Of a stretch of DNA of 64,000 nt, positions 24,751 through 32,774 are shown piece after piece. Origin of the DNA: Paraflavisolibacter caeni (GTDB lineage Bacteria; Bacteroidota; Bacteroidia; Chitinophagales; Chitinophagaceae); the NCBI RefSeq assembly GCF_025628885.1, contig NZ_JAOTIF010000003.1:186001-250000 (forward strand), in the 5' to 3' direction. Below the pieces are notes generated by a model, which saw nothing but the letters and a program-made list of their open reading frames with translations, did no database searches and was not told the DNA's origin. The first letter of the stretch is position 1, and the number at the start of each line of letters is the position of its first letter. The position numbers and the translations under genes were made by a program.

Positions 24751-24798
24751 ACAAATAAAAATCCCTCTACGTAAATGTAGAGGGATTTTTATTTGTTA
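24751..24798. terminator. Bidirectional terminator with perfect 20-bp arms
   Basis: AACAAATAAAAATCCCTCTA (24751-24770) pairs perfectly with 24779-24798 around an 8-base loop. Both strands have the A-run/stem/T-run form, so it can end transcription from either side and supports a minus-strand gene just to the right. Confidence 0.92.
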
Positions 24799-24850
24799 TT
24801 CCTATAAGTTTTAAAGGTTGATGAATTTCGTTTTTGAACCTCAGGAGGTG

Positions 24851-25036
24851 TTAATTGTCTGAAGGCTGTGTTTGATTTAGGGCCTTAGGCCAGGCAATAA
24901 ATCCTCCGTTTCGTGTCCGGCGTTTTAGTTTTTCGTCAATGTTAACTGTTTCATTGATCTTTTTTATTACCAGATAATTGTTGTTTATGCTGGTATTTTC
25001 TTGCTTATAGCTTTTGTTTTCTACATTACCGTTCAT
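24851..25036 (-). CDS. Small hypothetical protein
   Basis: A 61-residue frame (MNGNVENKSYKQENTSIN..., ending ..ALNQTQPSDN), hydrophilic, no signal or membrane segment, no family recognised. Support is indirect: the bidirectional terminator 53 bp downstream of its stop and a 200-bp gap upstream that could hold a promoter. It could also be a chance frame. Confidence 0.35.
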   Translation of the reverse strand: MNGNVENKSYKQENTSINNNYLVIKKINETVNIDEKLKRRTRNGGFIAWPKALNQTQPSDN

Positions 25037-25256
25037 AAGTTTTCGTTTTTTTGTTACGAGTTATGCACAGTAAACCAGTTTAAAATTGCTATTAAAAATC
25101 TTACAATGGTTTTACTACGCTACAACCCAAATGTTCCTCTTTCCATGGCAAGTTTTAATACAGCAAACGATCATTTTTAATTGTTTTAGGTTTTGAGTTT
25201 TTATTGTTTCCTTCTTGTTGACTGCAGAACTAAATGATTGGCGCCATAGATTTATT

Positions 25257-25568
25257 TTACATGATTCGCACCTGTTTTCCTGCTTGCAACGCTTCCCCGA
25301 TAAAATTCATGTCATCTGCTTTGGGTGAAAGGACAAGAATAAAGTCAATGGTTTTATCTTCCAGGATTGCTGATTTATCTTTAACAATCTCTGCTTGCGG
25401 GCATTTCATCTGGATAATTCCTTCAGAAGATTTATCTATTACATATGCTTTAGTAATTGAATAGCCATTCAGATGGCTTGTATGCTCAAGGTGAAATATT
25501 TCATCCGAGACGCCACATTCAATGAGCCCGGTATTATTTATAGCTGTTTTATTTATAGTTGAGTTCAT
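25257..25568 (-). CDS. Hypothetical protein, about 103 residues
   Basis: Starting at the ATG at 25568 (MNSTINKTAINNTG) this gives a soluble 103-residue protein with regularly alternating hydrophobic strands and a C-terminal helix (MNFIGEALQAGKQVRIM). No signal peptide, membrane segment or family recognised. A longer frame from 25613 would add an unlikely K/L-rich leader. It is divergent from a LacI-type regulator, and a LacI-like pseudo-palindrome centred on CG lies 60 bp upstream (25628-25641), so it may be under that control. Confidence 0.5.
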   Translation of the reverse strand: MNSTINKTAINNTGLIECGVSDEIFHLEHTSHLNGYSITKAYVIDKSSEGIIQMKCPQAEIVKDKSAILEDKTIDFILVLSPKADDMNFIGEALQAGKQVRIM

Positions 25569-26071
25569 GATTTTAAGTTTTAATGTTTTGCTTTGGTTGA
25601 TTAATAACTTCAAATTTAGTTATTTTGTTTAAACGATTAAACACTACTGTTCAAAAACTAGGCCAACAATAATAATGAGTATTATGCACTGATCCCGCAA
25701 GGATTTTATTTGTTAGAGGAACATTTGTAATTATTGATTGAACTGAACCTGAAGTTTTGTGTTTTTGAGTTGCTTTAGGTGTTCTGATCTTCTTATTTAA
25801 CGATGAGATACCGTTTGCAGCTATCTGTAAATGAGTAGTTTAAACTAAAAATATAACTATAGCATAACTTAAGTAGCTTTGCTTTAATGGTTGAGTTGTC
25901 AATCAGCCATATTTACTGAAATATTCCTTTTGCAGCAGATCGTCATCTGAAGTAGACAAAATGGCGCTTATTTTGAAATCTCGACAAATAGGTAGCTATT
26001 ACGGTATCATTCAATTGGCAGAGTTTTAACTAAAATACATTGTTTAAAGTGATGTTAACAGGTCAGTAATC
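25569..26071. other. Divergent intergenic region before the LacI-type regulator
   Basis: About 500 bp, AT-rich, no gene supported. Contains the candidate LacI-type operator at 25628-25641; otherwise no distinct structure seen. Confidence 0.4.
25628..25641. promoter_or_regulatory. Candidate LacI-family operator
   Basis: TTTAAA-CG-ATTAAA: a pseudo-palindrome centred on CG, as LacI-family operators usually are, 60 bp upstream of the 103-residue gene and in the intergenic region of a lacI-type gene. One mismatch between arms. Confidence 0.3.
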
Positions 26072-27109
26072 ATGGTAAAAAGGATTTCTTTAAAAGACAT
26101 AGCTAAGAAGGTGGGTGTATCCACTGCATTAGTTTCTTATGTGCTCAACAATAAAAAGGAAGGTAGGATCAGCAAAGAGGTTGCCCAGAAAATAAAAGAT
26201 GCGGCAAAGGAGTTGAATTATACGGCCAACCAGATAGCCAGGAGCCTGAAAACAAATAAAACCTTTACCATTGGACTGATTGTATCGGATATTTCTAATC
26301 CTTTTTCATCAATTCTGAACAGGATCATAGAAGATGAAGCTGAAAAAAGCAATTATCTAGTTCTTTCCGGAAGTTCTGATGAAAGCAGTGATAAATTATG
26401 GAAACTTACGAGGGTATTGCAGAATTATCAAGTAGACGGGTTCATCATTTCTCCGGCTGAGCATTCAGCGCCGCTGATACAACAACTTCAGGAACAAAAT
26501 ATCCCATTTGTATTAATTGACCGTTATTTTCCAGAGATCAAGACGAATTATGTAACGATAGACAATTATAAGGCCGCCTATGAAGGTGTGAAGCATATGA
26601 TTGAAAATGGTTACAGGCAAATTGGATTGGTGGGACTTGATATTGCGCTCTTTAACATGCAAGAGCGCAGGAGAGGATATATGGACGCATTAAAGGAACA
26701 TGATCTGCCCATAAAGGAGGAGTGGATCAAGAGGGTAAAGCGTGAACATGTTAAGGAGGCTGTTCCTAAAGCGATCGATGAACTGATGGCGTTGGATGAA
26801 CCAGTTGATGCCGTTTTGTTTACGAACAATGTTGTTTCTACGCAGGCATTGAAGTATATCAACACTTTGCCGATCAGGGTTCCGGATGACCTTGCTATTG
26901 TATCATTTGATGAATCGGATGCTGCAGATCTTTTTTATGCTCCAATAACGCATATCAAACAACCCTTGCAAGAAATGGGGCGATTGGCTGCTGATATCTT
27001 ATTGGAAAATATTGCAGAAAGGCAAGAAATCAAGCAGGTAAAAATGGAGGCAAAGCTTATTGTGAGAAAGTCTACAGAAAGAAAGGGTAAATTAGGGCGG
27101 ATACTTTAA
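26072..27109 (+). CDS. LacI-family transcriptional regulator
   Basis: A 345-residue repressor. The N-terminal HTH (1-50) is classic: ISLKDIAKKVGVSTALVSYVLN, then the hinge helix ELNYTANQIARSLKTN; a periplasmic-binding-protein-like effector domain follows (about 62-335; TIGLIVSDISNPFSSILNRI, DGFIISPAE). Family members sense sugars or derivatives. The gene is followed after only 4 bp by a DUF6122 membrane protein. No sugar-use genes are directly adjacent on this strand, so targets cannot be named. Confidence 0.94.
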   Translation: MVKRISLKDIAKKVGVSTALVSYVLNNKKEGRISKEVAQKIKDAAKELNYTANQIARSLKTNKTFTIGLIVSDISNPFSSILNRIIEDEAEKSNYLVLSGSSDESSDKLWKLTRVLQNYQVDGFIISPAEHSAPLIQQLQEQNIPFVLIDRYFPEIKTNYVTIDNYKAAYEGVKHMIENGYRQIGLVGLDIALFNMQERRRGYMDALKEHDLPIKEEWIKRVKREHVKEAVPKAIDELMALDEPVDAVLFTNNVVSTQALKYINTLPIRVPDDLAIVSFDESDAADLFYAPITHIKQPLQEMGRLAADILLENIAERQEIKQVKMEAKLIVRKSTERKGKLGRIL

Positions 27110-27113
27110 AAGG

Positions 27114-27440
27114 ATGCTGATACAACAGATTATTCATTATTTTTTACACTTTATTTTCCCAGTTGTTATTGCTTATGCTTTTTATAGGACAGAGTGGAGG
27201 AAGGTTTATTTTGTTCTGCTTTTAACAATGCTGGTGGATATAGATCATTTGCTAGCCAATCCTATTTTTGCACCCTGCAGATGCAGTATTGGATTTCATT
27301 TATTACATAGTTACCCTGCAATTGCTGTTTATATACTACTCTTATTTTTTAAGCCGACCAGAATAATAGCAATTGGGCTGCTGTGGCATATGATCACCGA
27401 TTCTATTGATTGCATGATGCAGGCCGTTCATTGTAATTGA
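27114..27440 (+). CDS. DUF6122-like small membrane protein
   Basis: A 108-residue protein with three to four hydrophobic segments. Conserved-looking features are MLVDIDHLLANPIFAPCRCSIGFH, with an HLL...RCSIGFH motif of acidic, His and Cys residues, and HMITDSIDCM near the end. I believe this matches DUF6122, found widely in Bacteroidota, and the metal-ligand-like residues (D, H, C) recall membrane hydrolases such as the YfhO/YdjM-type metal-dependent families, but no activity is known. Start ATG 27114 lies 4 bp after lacI, suggesting co-transcription. Confidence 0.75.
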   Translation: MLIQQIIHYFLHFIFPVVIAYAFYRTEWRKVYFVLLLTMLVDIDHLLANPIFAPCRCSIGFHLLHSYPAIAVYILLLFFKPTRIIAIGLLWHMITDSIDCMMQAVHCN

Positions 27441-27515
27441 AACCAATAAAATATGATGAATTGTGTTTGAAGGTGTATAAAAGATGAGTAGCTTAGAAGG
27501 GCAAAAGACGATTTT

Positions 27516-27989
27516 ATGAGAACAACTTCGAAGATCCTTTTAGGCTTATTGATTGTATTAATTGCTATTCAGTTTATTAAACCTACGCGCAATATCAATC
27601 CACAAACACAACAGGGTAGCATTATCAACTACATGAGTGTTCCTGAAAATGTACAAGGCATCTTAAAAAAAGCTTGTTATGACTGTCATAGCAACAATAC
27701 CAAGTATCCATGGTATGCTAATATTCAGCCAGTAGCCTGGTATTTGGCTCATCATGTAAATGAAGGAAAAGAGAAACTGAATTTCGATGAGTTTGCCAGT
27801 TATAAAGCCAAAAAACAAGACCATAAGCTGGAGGAAGTTGTTGAAACCGTTGAAAAGGGAGAAATGCCTGTATCTTCCTATACCTTCATCCATAAAGAAG
27901 CTAAGCTCTCGGAACAAGAAAAGACTCTACTTATTGGTTGGGCAAAAAAAGCAAGAGCCAGTTTATCAGTTGCGGCATTAAATCATTAA
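27516..27989 (+). CDS. Heme-binding domain-containing protein (Haem_bd type)
   Basis: A 157-residue protein with an N-terminal membrane anchor or uncleaved signal (residues 7-23) and a single CxxCH-type heme motif in ACYDCHSN, followed by TKYPWYANIQPVAWYLAHHVNEGK, typical of the PF14376 family. Probably membrane-tethered facing the periplasm, a small c-type heme protein; partner unknown. 75 bp after the DUF6122 gene, same strand. Confidence 0.88.
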   Translation: MRTTSKILLGLLIVLIAIQFIKPTRNINPQTQQGSIINYMSVPENVQGILKKACYDCHSNNTKYPWYANIQPVAWYLAHHVNEGKEKLNFDEFASYKAKKQDHKLEEVVETVEKGEMPVSSYTFIHKEAKLSEQEKTLLIGWAKKARASLSVAALNH

Positions 27990-28193
27990 AAGACTTTGAA
28001 CATCGGTCAAGTATTGATTCGGATGTTTACTTGAAGCAAATGGGAGGATTTTATAATAGGGTAAATCGCAATTTCAGTTATGCAATACTGAAATTCCAAT
28101 TTGCAGGAACCTGGTTAAGGCAGTGAAAATGAGATTTTAGGACTTATATTTACTGCGACAAAAATTAATACATTATTTACTGTTTAAGTTCCC

Positions 28194-28811
28194 ATGAAAA
28201 AAGTATTTATTCTTTTGCTCCTGTTTTTCTTTGCATCTTCCATTTTTGTTTCATCTAACGCACAATCTGCACCCGATACCCGAAAGAGTCAGCACAAGGA
28301 GAAGAAGTGGTTCAAGAAAAAAGAGTGGCTTGGCGGATTAAAAATACAACCGCATTCATCAGTTAATGTCCATGAGTTTGCCCGACAATACCAACTCAAT
28401 AAGGCGTATTGGGATAAGGCATTCGCATTTCTTAAGGAGAAGGATCTAAAAACTTTGCCTAATGGTAAGTATACTATTGAAGGTGACCAGGTTTTTGCGT
28501 CCGTAACTGAAAATCCAACCAAAAATTATGATAGTACGCAATGGGAGTCTCACAAAAAATATATCGACATCCAATATGTTATAGCAGGTGAAGAGCGCAT
28601 GGGTGTAAATCCAGTGGCACAATCTACAGTAACCAAAAGCTATAACGAAGCAAAAGATGTGGCTAATTATTCTGGAGAGGGGAAGATCTATAGTGCTACT
28701 CCTGAATATTTTTTCATTTTTTTTCCTACAGATGCACACCGTCCTAATATAACTCCAGGAGGAAACAAGCCGGATAAGAAAATCACCATCAAGGTCAGGT
28801 ATACTGAATAA
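28194..28811 (+). CDS. Secreted YhcH/YjgK/YiaL family protein
   Basis: A 205-residue protein of the DUF386 family (EbgC/NanQ-like, cupin-type fold; NanQ is a sialic-acid anomerase). The family core is visible: GKYTIEGDQVFASVTE, DSTQWESHKKYIDIQYVIAGEERM, and FFPTDAHRPNITPGG with conserved H. Unusually it has a signal peptide (MKKVFILLLLFF...SSNAQ), so it acts outside the cytoplasm, whereas the characterised members are cytosolic. Monocistronic. No sialic-acid genes are nearby, so the ligand is unknown. Confidence 0.88.
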   Translation: MKKVFILLLLFFFASSIFVSSNAQSAPDTRKSQHKEKKWFKKKEWLGGLKIQPHSSVNVHEFARQYQLNKAYWDKAFAFLKEKDLKTLPNGKYTIEGDQVFASVTENPTKNYDSTQWESHKKYIDIQYVIAGEERMGVNPVAQSTVTKSYNEAKDVANYSGEGKIYSATPEYFFIFFPTDAHRPNITPGGNKPDKKITIKVRYTE

Positions 28812-28966
28812 AAGAGTTTAATTAAGTGCCCTTTGTGGCAACCTATTCATTTAAGGAAGCTGGTATCGACGCCAGCTTTCAGTCTTTATAAAATCTTTAT
28901 TCCATTTGAAGGTTTCTTTATAACTACTTTACAAGCGTTGATTTAATTTTGTTCTGCTGTTATATA

Positions 28967-30067
28967 ATGGCAGAACTCTTCATCAATAAGATCAGTAAAC
29001 CTAAACAAAGCCTTCTTAGTTTATTATCTGTAGGTGTTGTATCGCTTGTTTGCACCATTTTTTCTGCATTTTTAGGATACAGGGTAGTGGCATTGATATT
29101 ATTAGTAACCGTTTCATTGCTAGCTATTTCTTTTGATATTTTACCCGTATTGATTGCAGCAGTGCTCAGTGCATTAGTCTGGAACTTTTTCTTTATTCCT
29201 CCCCGATATACTTTTCATGTTGGTTCAACAGAAGATTTGATCTTATTTGTAATGTATTTTGTCATATCGTTAGTGAATGCTGTGCTTACCTATAAGATCA
29301 GACTCATACAAAAGGGCACGAAGCAAAAAGAGGAAAAAGCAAGTACAGTTAAGCTGTACAATACTTTGCTGAATTCGTTGTCGCATGAATTGCGAACACC
29401 TATTGCCACTATCATTGGTGCTACAGATACTTTGCTTGCCAATAATACAAAACTTAAGCAGGAAGACAGGGGAGAGTTGTTAGCTGAAATTTCAAAAGCA
29501 TCCTTTCGTTTAAACCAACAAGTAGAAAATCTCCTGAGTATTTCCAGGCTTGAATCAGGCTTTATTGAGCCCAAAATGGACTGGTGTGATATTAATGAGG
29601 TGGTTTATAATGCTATAAAAAGAATTGAGGAACATAAGTATACCCAACTGATATCTGTAAACATTAACCCCAATTTCCCGCTCTTCAAACTAGACAAGGG
29701 AATGATGGAACAGGTGATATATAATCTCCTGAATAATGCCTGCCTTTATACACCCTGGAACAGTGAAATCAATATTACATCATTGAACCATGCCAATATT
29801 TTAGAAATCATTATTGAAGACAATGGGAATGGCTTTCCTGAGGAAGAAATCAAAAAAGTCTTTGATAAATTTTACCGATTGAAGGATTCCAGTACAGGGG
29901 GCACAGGTTTAGGTTTATCCATTGTTAAGGGATTTATAGAAGCATTAGGAGGAAGTATTTATCTCGAAAACGTGCGCACAGGTGGAGCGCGGTTTACCAT
30001 TAATATTCCCGCAGATACAGTGCAATTCGATAGAAAACCAGAGTTATGGCTAAGACGGAAATTTTAG
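28967..30067 (+). CDS. DUF4118 sensor histidine kinase, equal to the KdpD C-terminal half
   Basis: A 366-residue kinase. Four closely packed membrane segments (about 14-110), the DUF4118 module of KdpD, then HisKA with H140 in SLSHELRTP and HATPase_c (EDNGNGFP, TGLGLSIVKG). The KdpD N-terminal sensor and Usp domains are absent here; they are encoded alone at 40174-41301. ATG 28967 is preferred over an in-frame TTG at 28949. It overlaps the OmpR-type regulator by 22 bp, so the pair is surely a two-component system for potassium, with Kup next. Confidence 0.9.
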   Translation: MAELFINKISKPKQSLLSLLSVGVVSLVCTIFSAFLGYRVVALILLVTVSLLAISFDILPVLIAAVLSALVWNFFFIPPRYTFHVGSTEDLILFVMYFVISLVNAVLTYKIRLIQKGTKQKEEKASTVKLYNTLLNSLSHELRTPIATIIGATDTLLANNTKLKQEDRGELLAEISKASFRLNQQVENLLSISRLESGFIEPKMDWCDINEVVYNAIKRIEEHKYTQLISVNINPNFPLFKLDKGMMEQVIYNLLNNACLYTPWNSEINITSLNHANILEIIIEDNGNGFPEEEIKKVFDKFYRLKDSSTGGTGLGLSIVKGFIEALGGSIYLENVRTGGARFTINIPADTVQFDRKPELWLRRKF

Positions 30068-30741
30068 TAATAGATGACGAACCCCAGATCAGAAAGCTGC
30101 TGAGTATTACTTTAGGCAGTAATGGATATTTTGTAAAGCAGGCAGCTTCGGCAAAGGAAGGTATGATGAATATAGCTAATGATCCTCCGGATATGGTGAT
30201 CTTGGATTTGGGTCTCCCTGATGAATGTGGACATACAGTACTACAAAAGCTAAGGGAATGGTATACCAATCCTATCCTCATTCTTTCTGTTCAAAATAGT
30301 GAAGATGATATAATTAATGCCCTGGATAGTGGCGCTAACGATTACCTGTCAAAACCTTTCCGGACAGGTGAATTATTAGCCCGAATACGTTCGGCCCTAA
30401 GAAGTACTATCCAGGAAGAATGTTCGCCTATCATTACCTGTGGGGAATTACAAATTGATTTAAGTGAAAGAACAGTAAAAAAGAATGGAGAACTGATCAA
30501 GTTAACGGCCACAGAATATGCATTGCTGGCATTATTTGTCAGAAACGAGGGTAAAGTTTTGACACACCAGTATTTATTGCGAGATGTGTGGGGGCCTGGT
30601 TATATCAATCAATCCCAATATTTAAGAGTATTTATTGCACAACTCAGAAAGAAAATTGAAAACGATCCTAACCGCCCGGAACTGTTCCTGACAGAGTCGG
30701 GCGTTGGTTATCGCTTTATCTGTAAAAACAATGAATTGTAG
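30046..30741 (+). CDS. KdpE-like OmpR-family response regulator
   Basis: A 231-residue regulator: receiver with D10/D11, phospho-acceptor D54 in VILDLGLPDE and K in DYLSKPFR; winged-helix trans_reg_C (about 130-228) with LTATEYALLALFVRNEGKVL and YLRVFIAQLRKKIE. It overlaps the DUF4118 kinase gene by 22 bp and ends 33 bp before kup. Best read as KdpE, phosphorylated by the overlapping kinase; it may control kup and/or the kdp genes 4 kb downstream. Confidence 0.93.
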   Translation: MAKTEILVIDDEPQIRKLLSITLGSNGYFVKQAASAKEGMMNIANDPPDMVILDLGLPDECGHTVLQKLREWYTNPILILSVQNSEDDIINALDSGANDYLSKPFRTGELLARIRSALRSTIQEECSPIITCGELQIDLSERTVKKNGELIKLTATEYALLALFVRNEGKVLTHQYLLRDVWGPGYINQSQYLRVFIAQLRKKIENDPNRPELFLTESGVGYRFICKNNEL

Positions 30742-30773
30742 GAAACAATTGTTAAAACCTTATTTAAAATTAA

Positions 30774-32741
30774 ATGTCTACAAGTCAAAATAAAGTTACT
30801 CTAGCGGGTCTCCTTATTGCTCTTGGAATTATTTATGGAGACATTGGTACCTCGCCACTTTATGTATTGAATGCCATTATGAATGGTAAATCAATTTCAG
30901 AAGAACTAGTGATAGGGTCGTTGTCTTTAATTATCTGGACACTCACACTACAAACGACCTTAAAGTATGTAGTGCTGACGCTGCAAGCTGATAACAGGGG
31001 GGAAGGTGGAATCTTTTCCCTGTATGCACTGGTGCGGAGAAGGAAGAGGTGGTTAGTCATTCCTGCAATGATTGGAGGGGCTGCACTTCTGGCTGATGGC
31101 ATGATCACTCCCCCGATCTCTGTTACATCCGCAATAGAGGGTTTAAAGCAAGTACCTGCCTTGTCGCATATTACTCAACAAACCATTATTTATATTGTTA
31201 TCGGCATCTTATCAGCCATGTTTTTTTTACAACAGTTTGGAACTGCTTTTATTGGCAGATCGTTTGGGCCTATCATGTCTATTTGGTTCCTCATGCTGGC
31301 AACTTTGGGCATTGTCCATATTTCTGATGATTTGCATGTATTTAAGGCGCTCAATCCATACTACGGAATCAATTTATTGATTACTTACCCCAAAGGTTTT
31401 TATATCCTAGGTGGTGTTTTCCTCTGTACCACGGGTGCCGAAGCGCTTTATTCGGACCTGGGCCACTGCGGGAAATGGAACATACGCTATTCCTGGATAT
31501 TCGTTAAAAGCTGCCTTATAATGAACTATTTGGGACAGGGTGCATGGTTATTGAGCAATTATATGGGGCAACGTATTTCACCTGAATTAATTGAAAAGGG
31601 CTTCAATCCCTTTTACGGCGTGATGCCAGAGTGGTTCCTTTATTTTGGTATTGCCATTGCCACAGCAGCGGCCATCATTGCCAGCCAGGCACTGATTTCC
31701 GGTTCTTTTACCCTGATCAGCGAAGCCATGCGACTGAACCTGTGGCCTAAGTTCAAGATTGTCTATCCAACTGAGGCAAGGGGGCAGCTGTTTATTCCTG
31801 CTATTAATATGTTGTTGTTCGCAGGGTGTGTTGGCATTACACTTTATTTTAAGAAGGCTTCAAATATGGAAGCTGCTTATGGACTGGCCATTACACTTTG
31901 CATGATTGCCACCTCCATGCTCTTTGCCAATTACCTGGTGCTGCACAGAGCAAAGGCTGGTTTGATATACTTATATCTTGTAGTTTATCTTACCATAGAG
32001 TTTAGTTTCCTTTCTGCAAACATGGAGAAGTTTCATCACGGTGGATATGTTACCCTGTTTGTTGGTGGCGCCTTATTCTTAGTTATGTTTGACTGGTTCA
32101 AAGCCCGTAAGATCAAGAACCGCTATGTGGAGTTTGTACGGCTGGAGCACTATATTCCCAAGATCCAGGAATTGAGCAACGACCGCTCGGTACCCAAGTA
32201 TGCCACCCACCTGGTGTACCTGACCAGTGCCGACAACCCTAAAGAAATAGAGCACAAGATCATTTACTCCATACTGAACAAAAAGCCCAAAAGGGCGGAC
32301 ATCTACTGGTTTGTGCATGTTGACACCCTGGATGATCCTTATACCTCAGAGTATGCCGTAGAACACATTATTCCCAACGATATTATCCGAATTGAGTTTA
32401 AGCTTGGCTTTCGTGTACAACCCCGCATCAACCTGATGTTCCGCAAAGTGGTGGAAGACCTGGTGGCCAACAGGGAAGTGAACATCACCAGTCGCTATGA
32501 AAGCCTGGAGCGCAGCAATATTGTGGGAGATTTCTCCTTTATTGTCATGGAAAAATTCCTCAGCCAGGATAACGACCTGCCGATCTTAGAGCGCATGGTC
32601 ATGAAGTTTTATTTTTGGCTGAAGGAGGTCAGTCTTTCAGAGGAAAGGGGCTTTGGACTGGATGTCAGTACGGTAACCGTAGAAAAATTCCCGCTGATCG
32701 TGGCACCTGTTACCGATCTTAGGCTGAAGCGTTTAAAATAA
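30774..32741 (+). CDS. kup: Kup low-affinity potassium transporter
   Basis: A 655-residue inner-membrane K+ uptake protein (K+:H+ symport) with about 12 membrane segments in residues 1-440 and a cytoplasmic C-terminal domain. Family signatures: GIIYGDIGTSPLYVLNAI at the start, ADNRGEGGIFSLYALVRR, and LYSDLGHCGKWNIRYSW. The last third (about 32090-32741) is visibly richer in G- and C-ending codons than the first two thirds. It follows the kinase/regulator pair by 33 bp and precedes an NtrC-type gene by 33 bp, so the four likely form one operon. Confidence 0.95.
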   Translation: MSTSQNKVTLAGLLIALGIIYGDIGTSPLYVLNAIMNGKSISEELVIGSLSLIIWTLTLQTTLKYVVLTLQADNRGEGGIFSLYALVRRRKRWLVIPAMIGGAALLADGMITPPISVTSAIEGLKQVPALSHITQQTIIYIVIGILSAMFFLQQFGTAFIGRSFGPIMSIWFLMLATLGIVHISDDLHVFKALNPYYGINLLITYPKGFYILGGVFLCTTGAEALYSDLGHCGKWNIRYSWIFVKSCLIMNYLGQGAWLLSNYMGQRISPELIEKGFNPFYGVMPEWFLYFGIAIATAAAIIASQALISGSFTLISEAMRLNLWPKFKIVYPTEARGQLFIPAINMLLFAGCVGITLYFKKASNMEAAYGLAITLCMIATSMLFANYLVLHRAKAGLIYLYLVVYLTIEFSFLSANMEKFHHGGYVTLFVGGALFLVMFDWFKARKIKNRYVEFVRLEHYIPKIQELSNDRSVPKYATHLVYLTSADNPKEIEHKIIYSILNKKPKRADIYWFVHVDTLDDPYTSEYAVEHIIPNDIIRIEFKLGFRVQPRINLMFRKVVEDLVANREVNITSRYESLERSNIVGDFSFIVMEKFLSQDNDLPILERMVMKFYFWLKEVSLSEERGFGLDVSTVTVEKFPLIVAPVTDLRLKRLK

Positions 32742-32774
32742 TGAGTCTAAGGCTTTATAATAAAAAAGATTAGC

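Noticed and set aside
27938-28126. 62-codon frame after the heme-binding gene
   Set aside because: It starts inside the heme-binding gene in another frame and lacks any signal, domain or start context.
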